A stretch of DNA of 15,158 bases, taken from positions 1-15,158 of the forward strand of contig CAZTKP010000055.1 in NCBI GenBank assembly GCA_964614215.1, in the 5' to 3' direction. Below are positions 6,229 to 12,767 of this stretch, one piece after another. A program made the position numbers and the translations under genes. Positions within the stretch are counted from its first letter, which is position 1. Each line of letters opens with the position of its first letter. Source of the stretch: CAZTKP01 sp964614215 (GTDB taxonomy: Bacteria; UBP6; UBA1177). The notes beneath the pieces were generated by a model. It worked only from the letters and a program-made list of their open reading frames with translations. It was not told the origin of the DNA and did not search any database.

Positions 6229-6302
6229 AGATACTGACGGCCGAAACGAGCGCAACTGCTCGTAACTATTACTTATTTGAGGATTTTATAATGGAGGAGA
6301 CC

Positions 6303-6743
6303 ATGAGATTAGTACGTTATCAGGATCCAAAGAAAAATTCACCTGCTCTTTTGGGCAACTGGATGGACGATCTTTTCAGCGAGTTCTTTGACAACAACTT
6401 GAGAAGTGTTCAGGGACATCGCGGCTATCCTCTTGTAGACATTGAGGAAAATGACAAAGATTACATCTTCAAAGTCGAACTCCCCGGTGTCAAAAAAGAG
6501 GATGTGAACATTGAGATAGATAACAGGGTGCTGACAATAAGCGGTGAAAAAAATGTGACAAAGGAAGAAAATGATCCCAACTGCTTCAGAAAGGAAACTT
6601 ACAGCGGAACGTTCACACGTTCATTCACACTTCCGGATCATGTTGAATCAGAAGCTGCAAAGGCAAATTTCAAGGACGGTATCCTTGAGCTGACAATTCC
6701 GAAAAGTGCTGACAAGGCAAAGAAAAAGATCGAGATCAAGTAA
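6303..6743 (+). CDS. hsp20: Hsp20/alpha-crystallin small heat-shock protein
   Basis: 146 residues. A short N-terminal arm with NWMDDLFSEFFD (19-30) is followed by the alpha-crystallin domain (about 43-134), including VELPGVKKEDVNIEI (58-72), LTISGEK and GILELTIPK (126-134). The C-terminal tail carries the I-x-I anchor (IEI, 143-145) used for oligomer assembly. It is an ATP-independent holdase that keeps unfolding proteins soluble. I start at 6303 because GGAGGAGA (6293-6300) lies directly upstream; the ATG at 6291, with GAGG at 6279-6282, would add four residues and cannot be excluded. The gene is monocistronic, between its own promoter and a strong terminator. Confidence 0.93.
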   Translation: MRLVRYQDPKKNSPALLGNWMDDLFSEFFDNNLRSVQGHRGYPLVDIEENDKDYIFKVELPGVKKEDVNIEIDNRVLTISGEKNVTKEENDPNCFRKETYSGTFTRSFTLPDHVESEAAKANFKDGILELTIPKSADKAKKKIEIK

Positions 6744-6776
6744 AACCGCAAAACGAACCAACGTATCTCTAACGCC

Positions 6777-6802
6777 GGCTCCCGAAAGGGAGCCATTTTT
6801 TT
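6777..6802 (+). terminator. Rho-independent terminator of hsp20
   Basis: A perfect 7-bp GC-rich stem, GGCTCCC / GGGAGCC, with a GAAA tetraloop is followed by A and seven T residues. It ends hsp20 transcription. Read in the other direction it lacks a U-run, so it should not terminate the convergent ATPase gene. Confidence 0.92.
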
Positions 6803-6804
6803 AA

Positions 6805-6831
6805 TCCCCCTAACCCCTTTTACAAGGGGGA
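6805..6831. repeat. C/G-run inverted repeat between hsp20 and the ATPase gene
   Basis: TCCCCCT (6805-6811) and AGGGGGA (6825-6831) are complementary; an alternative inner pairing is CCCCTT (6814-6819) with AAGGGG (6824-6829). The element lies immediately after the minus-strand ATPase stop. It resembles short C-run/G-run intergenic repeats seen in many genomes. It may be a 3' hairpin for the ATPase message, but it is not followed by a U-run in that direction. Confidence 0.4.
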
Positions 6832-6832
6832 A

Positions 6833-8068
6833 TTATGAAAGCAGATTCCAGGGAATTACTGTAATATCTTTTTCAACTTTATAAGATTCCTTTCCTGCAT
6901 AAATCACCAGAGCTTCACCAATTTCGTTTTTATAGTAAGTTTCCCGAAAAGCTTTAATTCCTCTCAGATCTCTTTTTGCAATTGCCGTTTTACACTTTAT
7001 TTCAATTGGAAAAAGTCTTCCATCACGTTCAAGAATGATATCCACTTCAGCACCACCTCCGGTTCTCCAGTGATAAAAGTTCGGCGGAACATCCATTGTC
7101 AGGGCATATCTATAGAGCTGATTAACAACAAACGTTTCAAAAAAACTTCCTAGATAAGGACTCACTGCAAGAGCATCAGGAGATGAAACTCTCTGGAGAT
7201 TACATGCTAAACCTGAATCTCTCAGATATCCTTTCTTTTTTCCGCTGATTCTCTTTATTGTGTTCCCAAAGTATGGATCGATCTCAAGCCACTGGTATGA
7301 CTGCATTAACAGATCAAGCCATTTTCTTGCAGTAGCTGGAGTTACCTCGATCTCTCTTGCAAAATGAGAGGCATTTATCTCCTGAGAAGTCAATGCGGCA
7401 CAAATAGAAATAAATCTATGAAAGAGAGAAAGATCTTTCACGTTTTCTAAAAGCCTGACATCCCTTTCGATATAAGTGTTGATATAAGAGGAAAAATATG
7501 TCGGAACAATTGAATCAGGAACATCCAGCAGACCCGGCATTGACCCATGCCATAAATAATTCACAAGATTTTTTCTACTATAAAGCTCATTTTCAAGTGA
7601 GGTTAAAAACTTACTGGCGTTGTTTAGATAATTAGCCAGCCAGCATGGAACATCTTTTTCCAACTCTTCATAGACTGTAAAACCTTCAAGTTGAAGAATC
7701 CCCACTCTTCCAGCCAGACTTTCCGCAATTCCTTTAAGCATTGTCAGATTTTGAGAACCTGTAAGAAAATACTGTCCGGAAACATCATGTAGATCAACAC
7801 GCCTTTTAATTGCAGGAAGTAACTGAGGAACATATTGAATTTCATCAAGAATTATCGGATCAGTATAGCTATCCAGAAAAAGATCAGGATCACTTTTCGC
7901 ACCGTAATTATCTTTTAAAGGATCAAAAACAAATACCTTGTAATCAGGGAACATATGCTTTAAAAGAGTGCTTTTTCCTACCTGTCTTGCTCCGACAACA
8001 AGCACAACCTTAAAAAACCTAGCCATTTCAATAAGTTTACTTTGAACAAGTCTTTTTCTATATTTCAT
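6833..8068 (-). CDS. AAA ATPase with DUF4143 C-terminal domain
   Basis: 411 residues. The N-terminal AAA_14-type ATPase has Walker A GARQVGKST (26-34), Walker B IILDE (72-76) followed by IQ, and a sensor segment FLTGSQN (101-107). A middle helical winged region follows. The C-terminal DUF4143 part contains a nuclease-like core: GGGAEVDIILERDGR then FPIEIKCK, the E/D...D...E-x-K pattern of the PD-(D/E)xK fold. These genes are numerous and scattered in many bacterial genomes and their role is not established; toxin-like, mobile or defence roles have been proposed. The start at 8068 is chosen because GGAGG lies five bases before it (the upstream ATG at 8080 contains that site). It is not in an operon and is read against both neighbours. 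Confidence 0.88.
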   Translation of the reverse strand: MKYRKRLVQSKLIEMARFFKVVLVVGARQVGKSTLLKHMFPDYKVFVFDPLKDNYGAKSDPDLFLDSYTDPIILDEIQYVPQLLPAIKRRVDLHDVSGQYFLTGSQNLTMLKGIAESLAGRVGILQLEGFTVYEELEKDVPCWLANYLNNASKFLTSLENELYSRKNLVNYLWHGSMPGLLDVPDSIVPTYFSSYINTYIERDVRLLENVKDLSLFHRFISICAALTSQEINASHFAREIEVTPATARKWLDLLMQSYQWLEIDPYFGNTIKRISGKKKGYLRDSGLACNLQRVSSPDALAVSPYLGSFFETFVVNQLYRYALTMDVPPNFYHWRTGGGAEVDIILERDGRLFPIEIKCKTAIAKRDLRGIKAFRETYYKNEIGEALVIYAGKESYKVEKDITVIPWNLLS

Positions 8069-8082
8069 TTTCGCCTCCATTT

Positions 8083-8121
8083 ACCTTGTAATTTTATACC
8101 ACCACTATAAATTTGCAAGGT
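8083..8121. promoter_or_regulatory. 39-bp dyad over the ATPase promoter region
   Basis: ACCTTGTAATTTTATA (8083-8098) and TATAAATTTGCAAGGT (8106-8121) are inverted copies matching at 14 of 16 positions, around a CCACCAC spacer. On the minus strand the inner ends form TATAAA and TATAGT, plausible -10 elements for the ATPase gene, whose start is only 15 bases away. This looks like an operator for a dimeric regulator, possibly autoregulation, or a conserved element travelling with the gene. Confidence 0.55.
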
Positions 8122-8167
8122 ATTTCAACTTTTTTTCTATCATTTTTTTACAAAATCTATACAGAGA

Positions 8168-8188
8168 CCGTCTGCTTTTATTAGACGG
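8168..8188 (+). other. Leader hairpin before the 4Fe-4S gene
   Basis: CCGTCT (8168-8173) pairs with AGACGG (8183-8188) across a nine-base loop, 10 bases before the GGGGAGGA ribosome site. No U-run follows. It may be a 5' leader hairpin; significance is unclear. Confidence 0.3.
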
Positions 8189-8210
8189 GGAACGTTTTGG
8201 GGAGGATAAA

Positions 8211-8948
8211 ATGGAAAGTAAGAACAGATCAATACAAGCAGTGATCTCAGCGGTGGCGATGATAACTTTCACCGTCGGAGGACTTTTTTATCCGTATCTT
8301 GGGCTCGGAACTACAGCTGTTGCGGCTTTTCTGGTCTTTCAGTCAATCTTTAACGGCAGAAAAGGATGCGCCAGGTTCTGTCCGAGAGGGATTTTTATCT
8401 CAATTTTCATGCCGTTTATTTCGCTTAACAGAAAAATTCCTAAGCTCATACTTGGGAAAAAGGCGAAATATATTGTCCTTACAGGTTTCATCTCACTTTT
8501 AAGTTTCAGATTATTCAATGCCGGATGGAATCTCGCTCAGATCGGTTCAGTTATGATATCAATGTGTATAACTTCGACCATTATCGCTGTCATCCTCGGA
8601 GTTATTTTCAAACCTAAAAGCTGGTGCACAGTCTGTCCGCTTGGAACTATTCAGACTATGACTTTTAATACTTCTAAAAAAATCTCTGCCGGAGGTTACG
8701 CACCTGCTTTTGCAGTTTCAGCAACTGCCGTAGCTATATTCTTTTTCGTGCTCTTTACAGGATTTAACATCCCTGAGACTGAAACTCAAACCAGTGCTGA
8801 ACAAAAACTTGAGAATAGCAGTTGTGAAAATTTTCAGGGAAGAAGATACAGCCGCAGATTCAGATTTAATTCAAACCGTCAAGAACTTTTTTCGCAGCCT
8901 TGTAGCCGCGAAGGACGAGAATTTTCATGTCGGGGTCAACGCCCATAA
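8211..8948 (+). CDS. NapH/CcoG-like 4Fe-4S membrane protein, C-terminus probably damaged
   Basis: 245 residues as read. About five membrane segments occur in residues 10-185. Two short cysteine motifs of the NapH/NosR/CcoG type face the cytoplasmic side: GC53ARFC57PRG and WC139TVC142PLGTIQ. They would place Fe-S clusters or redox thiols for membrane electron transfer. The usual ferredoxin motifs (CxxCxxCxxxCP) are absent. From about residue 200 the chain becomes Arg/Ser/Gln/Cys-rich (for example RRYSRRFRF) and the last 83 bases lie on the opposite strand of the next gene's end. A neighbouring frame from 8794 reads more normally (KNLRIAVVKIFREED). So a frameshift or a lost 3' end is likely. 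Start supported by GGGGAGGA at 8199-8206. Confidence 0.7.
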   Translation: MESKNRSIQAVISAVAMITFTVGGLFYPYLGLGTTAVAAFLVFQSIFNGRKGCARFCPRGIFISIFMPFISLNRKIPKLILGKKAKYIVLTGFISLLSFRLFNAGWNLAQIGSVMISMCITSTIIAVILGVIFKPKSWCTVCPLGTIQTMTFNTSKKISAGGYAPAFAVSATAVAIFFFVLFTGFNIPETETQTSAEQKLENSSCENFQGRRYSRRFRFNSNRQELFSQPCSREGREFSCRGQRP

Positions 8949-9837
8949 GAGCTTTTTCAGGATCGACATCCGTTGATACAGGAACCTTTATTTCAATGAC
9001 TGGACAGTTCATCTTTGCGGTATACATTATCTCTTCGCCCGTAACATTAACCGCATAAATTTCAGCAGGACCGAAAATTCTGCACGCATCTTCAACGGGA
9101 ACGGCACTTATTCTATCAAAGCCCGGATCAAGATTCTCAATATTATTAATAGGTTCAGAGAAAATAAGCGGATTGTTGATGCTTCCTGCAACAGCGTATG
9201 CAAGGTTGCCACTTTCAAGAACCTTTAGACCTATCCTTCCATCCTTGATCTTGAAAAATGAAGTAGCGAAAGGAATGGTCGTCTCTTCGATCTTAATACT
9301 GTTGTTGAGATCATCGAACTTCTGTCTGAAAACATCATTTTTCAGTCCGTAAAGAAGCGTTTTCACCTGAGTAACGACAGAACTGTGCACAACAGAATTT
9401 ATGAGCTTTCTGTATCTTGAAACAAAATCCTGATTTGGAGCGATCGCGTAGAGACTCCCCATCAAAGAACCCATGCTGTTCCCGAAAACTCCGTTAAATT
9501 TCATCCCCGCCTCGTTAAAAGCCTGAATCGCACCGATGTGGGCAAAACCCTTCTCCGCGCCGACAGAAAGAACAAGAACTTTTTTGTTTGTGCATATTCC
9601 GCCGATATCCTTAAACCCTTCATCACAGGAACAGGTAAACTTCTCCTTATCCGCAGCGCAGACTGAACGGTTCTTATCCTTACACGGATTGGGATCACAG
9701 GGATCGACAGGCTCAGGAACAACCTCAACAACCTTTGTCTCTTCGGCCTTCGGTTCTTCCTTTTTCTCGACCGTCGAACAGGTCACAAAAAAAGAAAACA
9801 TCAAAATCAGCACTAAAAACTTCAAAACAAACCTCAT
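8866..9837 (-). CDS. Probable lipoprotein with EGF-like module and patatin phospholipase domain
   Basis: 323 residues. A hydrophobic signal ends at FFVTC20, a loose lipobox, followed by a Glu/Lys/Pro/Val linker. Residues 47-82 hold six cysteines (47, 52, 60, 69, 71, 82) in an EGF-like pattern (DPNPC, SVC, FTCSC-DEGF, GGIC). The patatin-like domain starts at 87: oxyanion segment SVGAEKGFAHIGA, nucleophile elbow G-N-S121-M-G, and the Ser-Asp partner probably D237 in DPG, where the family usually has DGG or DGA. It would act as a lipid acyl hydrolase anchored in the outer envelope, perhaps outside the cell given the EGF-like module. The ATG at 9837 is used, since GAGG lies six bases upstream; an in-frame GTG at 9849 is the alternative. 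Monocistronic. Confidence 0.85.
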   Translation of the reverse strand: MRFVLKFLVLILMFSFFVTCSTVEKKEEPKAEETKVVEVVPEPVDPCDPNPCKDKNRSVCAADKEKFTCSCDEGFKDIGGICTNKKVLVLSVGAEKGFAHIGAIQAFNEAGMKFNGVFGNSMGSLMGSLYAIAPNQDFVSRYRKLINSVVHSSVVTQVKTLLYGLKNDVFRQKFDDLNNSIKIEETTIPFATSFFKIKDGRIGLKVLESGNLAYAVAGSINNPLIFSEPINNIENLDPGFDRISAVPVEDACRIFGPAEIYAVNVTGEEIMYTAKMNCPVIEIKVPVSTDVDPEKALMGVDPDMKILVLRGYKAAKKVLDGLN

Positions 9838-9866
9838 ATCAAACCTCACAACTTAAGATCTTTTTT

Positions 9867-9895
9867 AGATTAGCAGATTTTATCTATCTTGACAA
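9867..9895 (-). promoter_or_regulatory. Predicted promoter of the patatin lipoprotein
   Basis: Read on the minus strand, TTGTCA (9890-9895) and TAATCT (9867-9872) are 17 bases apart, 30 bases before the start codon. Its -35 hexamer shares five bases with the divergent promoter on the plus strand. Confidence 0.45.
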
Positions 9896-9917
9896 AAATC
9901 TCCCGTCTTGCGATACT
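9889..9917 (+). promoter_or_regulatory. Predicted promoter of the PHP/Cache/PAS/DUF294 receptor
   Basis: TTGACA (9889-9894), a 17-base spacer and GATACT (9912-9917), 30 bases before the GTG start. The -35 element overlaps that of the divergent lipoprotein promoter, so the two promoters are likely to compete or share control. Confidence 0.5.
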
Positions 9918-9946
9918 TTTGAAGTTTCTATTTTTTTGGAGAAATT

Positions 9947-12766
9947 GTGAGAAAAGATACTGTCAGAGTTGAGCTTCACTGTCATTCAAATATCAGCGAC
10001 GGAGAACTTAATCCTTCGGCTCTTGCTGAAAAATGTGTGAAAGCAGGTGTTCAGTTTGCCTCACTTACAGATCATGACACAACTTCGGGGCTTGAGAAAT
10101 TCGAGGAGGTCTGTTCAAAAAGCGGCGTAGGTTTTATTTCAGGAATTGAGATAACTGCAAGAGTTAACAACTCCGACATTCATATTCTGGGCTACGGTTT
10201 TGAAAGAAGAACTGATGCTTTTTCAAGTCTTCTGGCCCCCGTAAATGAGGGCACTCCTGATGCTGAAGCTGTTATCAGGAGAATCCATCGGGCCGGCGGG
10301 ATCGCTGTCTTCGCTCATCCTTTTGCAGCGGGCAGAAACGAAACAGAAGTCACTGAATTAATTGACAAACTTAAACAACTGGGAATTGACGGGATCGAAG
10401 TTTTTCACCACTCGGCAACTGAGGAAAGACAGCAGTTTCTTAAAAGAATTGCCGAAGAAAAAGAACTCATCGTTACCTGCGGTTCAGATTTTCATAGTGA
10501 ATCAGATGAGCACTTACAAAACGTCGGCATTGACTTTGAAAGAAAGGACTGGGAAAAGTTCAGAAACGCCATCTTCGATTCTCAAAGTAGAGCACAGGCA
10601 AAAAGAAGGTCGGGAACTGCTATCGCTATCGGAATAATCCAGGGCAGTAATAAAAATTTCAATAAGCTCATAAACTGGATGGTCATTCCGGCATTCACTG
10701 TTGTCATTCTCTTTCTTGTCGCACTTTTCGTCTTTTTTCTTCCCGGCTACGAAAAGGAACTGCTTCAAAGGAAAAGGGAGACCATTAAAGAGCTTACACA
10801 TACCGTCTGGAGTATGCTTGAGGAAGCTCAGGTGGAAATTGATGCAGGAGCAGACGCTGAACAGACCAAGAAACACGTTATCGAACAAATCAGGCACCTG
10901 AGATACGGACCTGAGGAAAAGGATTACTTCTGGCTCCAGGATCTCACTCCCAAAATGATAATGCATCCTTACAGAGGAGACCTTGACGGAAAGTATATAG
11001 GCGATTTTACTGACAAAAGAGGAGTGAAGATCTTCTCTGTCTTTGCTGATATTGTCAAAAAGGACGGTGAAGGATACGCAGATTACGTGTGGCAGTGGAA
11101 AGATGATCCTGACAGACTTGAAGCTAAAGAGTCGTATATAAAACTTTTTAAACCCTGGGGCTGGGTCATCGGAACAGGAATATACACTCACGATGCGATG
11201 TATGAACTTTCTCAGATAAGAACCAGACTGATTAAAACCGTCTCCGTGATCGCCCTGCTTCTTACAATACTGCTGCTCATCATGATCCGAGGCGGTCTCA
11301 TGTTCGAAAAACAGAGACAGGTCGCTGAAAAGAGACTTGAAGAATCAAATGAAAGGTACAGATCGCTTGTTCTAGCAGCGGCTGAAGGACTTCTTGTTGT
11401 GAAAAACGGCCTGTGCACCTATGCTAATCCTGTCATGCTTGAACTCATCGGATGCAGCGAAAAGGAACTCGAGCTAATTACTTTGAGCGAACTTTTTCCT
11501 GACCTTAAAATTGATCTTAATCAGGCAAGTGGAAGACCCGACGTAGACCTTAAAAGAATGAACGGTTCAAAGATCAGATGTTCACTGAAAATAACCGGTC
11601 AGAGCTGTAACGACAGCTTTATCTGTATTGTAAGAAAAAAAGAAGAGCAGCTTCCTTTTGCAAAAAGCAACTCCAGCAAAATACTTCAGAAAATACTGAA
11701 ATTACCTTCTTCGATCGCACACGATACAGCGGAAACGATATTAAAAGCACAGGACGAAGATGAAGTTATTGATCTATGTCTTAAAACCCCTCAGCTTGTA
11801 ACAGCAATGCTTGAAAGCGGAGCGGATTCAACGTCAATAGTTAAAGCCGTCACAGAGATAACCGATGCGGCGACCACTCGTTTTATTGAGTTAAAACAAG
11901 ACGTTATTGGCAAAGAACCCGTTCCCTTCACCTTTCTTGCTCTCGGCAGTCAGGGCAGACACGAACAGACACTTTTTACAGATCAGGATAATGCGTTGAT
12001 CTATCATGATGACGGCATGAACGATCCTCAAGTTGAAAAATACTTCTCGGACCTTGCAAAATCAGTCTGCGGAAATCTTGCAAGATCAGGATACCGTCCA
12101 TGTGGCGGAAAGATCATGGCGGAAAATCTAAAATGGTGCCAGCCTTTAAGTCAGTGGAAAAAATATTTCACAAAATGGATAGAGAACACTGAACCGCAGG
12201 ATATCATCGAACTTAACACTTTTTTTGATATGAGAGCCGTATCCGGAAGCAGTGAACTTTTAACTGAACTCAGAAACCATATCTTTTTCACCGTTGAGGA
12301 TGCACCTCAGTTCTTTCTTTTTATTGCCAATGAAGCTTTAAAATTTAAAGTGCCCCTCCAGATCTTCGGAAATATGGTCTCATGGGGACAGCTCAAGGAA
12401 AATGACGGGAGACTGGACCTTAAAGCGGCGATGATGCCCGTTGTCAACTACGCCAGAATATTTGCTTTAAAACATTCGGTGAGAGAAGTCTCAACGAGTA
12501 AAAGACTTTTAAAACTCCATGAAATAGGACATCTGTCCGCAATTCAGTACGAAGATATCACAACGGTTTTTAAAAACCTGCTCAGACTCAGACTGAACCA
12601 TCAGGGGAAAACTGTTGAAAAAGGCAGGGAACCTGATAATCTCATCGATCCGTCAATGCTTGGCAGCATTGATGACGCAGTTCTAAAAGAGTGTTTTAAA
12701 GAGATCGAGCTTTTTCAGGAGCACATTAAAAGAGCCTTTCTGGGAAGTGCTGAAAGGATCGTCTAG
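9947..12766 (+). CDS. PHP phosphoesterase - Cache - PAS - DUF294 nucleotidyltransferase membrane receptor
   Basis: 939 residues. Domains in order: PHP metal-dependent phosphoesterase (about 5-215) with all ligands visible: H11-x-H13, D18, TDHD (41-44), GIE68, H79, AHP (H124) and GSDFH (179-183); TM helix 244-265; an extracytoplasmic Cache sensor (268-428) with YFWLQDLTPKMIMHP, GDFTDKRG and PWGWVIGTGIY; TM helix 429-447; PAS (about 468-562); then a DUF294 GlnD-like nucleotidyltransferase with GSQGRHEQ (667-674) and TDQD (678-681), and its helical C-terminal domain (about 780-930). PHP, PAS and transferase all face the cytoplasm. An external small ligand (Cache domains often bind organic acids or amino acids) would control a nucleotide-adding and a phosphoester-cleaving module in one chain. 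The GTG start is supported by GGAG at 9938-9941. Substrate unknown; each domain call is firm, the combined role is inferred. Confidence 0.9.
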   Translation: MRKDTVRVELHCHSNISDGELNPSALAEKCVKAGVQFASLTDHDTTSGLEKFEEVCSKSGVGFISGIEITARVNNSDIHILGYGFERRTDAFSSLLAPVNEGTPDAEAVIRRIHRAGGIAVFAHPFAAGRNETEVTELIDKLKQLGIDGIEVFHHSATEERQQFLKRIAEEKELIVTCGSDFHSESDEHLQNVGIDFERKDWEKFRNAIFDSQSRAQAKRRSGTAIAIGIIQGSNKNFNKLINWMVIPAFTVVILFLVALFVFFLPGYEKELLQRKRETIKELTHTVWSMLEEAQVEIDAGADAEQTKKHVIEQIRHLRYGPEEKDYFWLQDLTPKMIMHPYRGDLDGKYIGDFTDKRGVKIFSVFADIVKKDGEGYADYVWQWKDDPDRLEAKESYIKLFKPWGWVIGTGIYTHDAMYELSQIRTRLIKTVSVIALLLTILLLIMIRGGLMFEKQRQVAEKRLEESNERYRSLVLAAAEGLLVVKNGLCTYANPVMLELIGCSEKELELITLSELFPDLKIDLNQASGRPDVDLKRMNGSKIRCSLKITGQSCNDSFICIVRKKEEQLPFAKSNSSKILQKILKLPSSIAHDTAETILKAQDEDEVIDLCLKTPQLVTAMLESGADSTSIVKAVTEITDAATTRFIELKQDVIGKEPVPFTFLALGSQGRHEQTLFTDQDNALIYHDDGMNDPQVEKYFSDLAKSVCGNLARSGYRPCGGKIMAENLKWCQPLSQWKKYFTKWIENTEPQDIIELNTFFDMRAVSGSSELLTELRNHIFFTVEDAPQFFLFIANEALKFKVPLQIFGNMVSWGQLKENDGRLDLKAAMMPVVNYARIFALKHSVREVSTSKRLLKLHEIGHLSAIQYEDITTVFKNLLRLRLNHQGKTVEKGREPDNLIDPSMLGSIDDAVLKECFKEIELFQEHIKRAFLGSAERIV

Positions 12767-12767
12767 A

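Noticed and set aside
6246..6263. hsp20 leader hairpin as an RNA thermometer
   Set aside because: The hairpin does not pair with the ribosome site 30 or more bases downstream and lacks the ROSE or fourU patterns.
8794..8976. Separate small gene in the +1 frame at the end of the 4Fe-4S gene
   Set aside because: Has no ribosome site and half of it is antisense to the lipoprotein; treated as a possible frameshifted tail of the upstream gene.
10514..11191. 225-codon minus-strand frame opposite the receptor gene
   Set aside because: Lies inside clearly conserved PHP and Cache coding sequence on the other strand; no domain or ribosome site.
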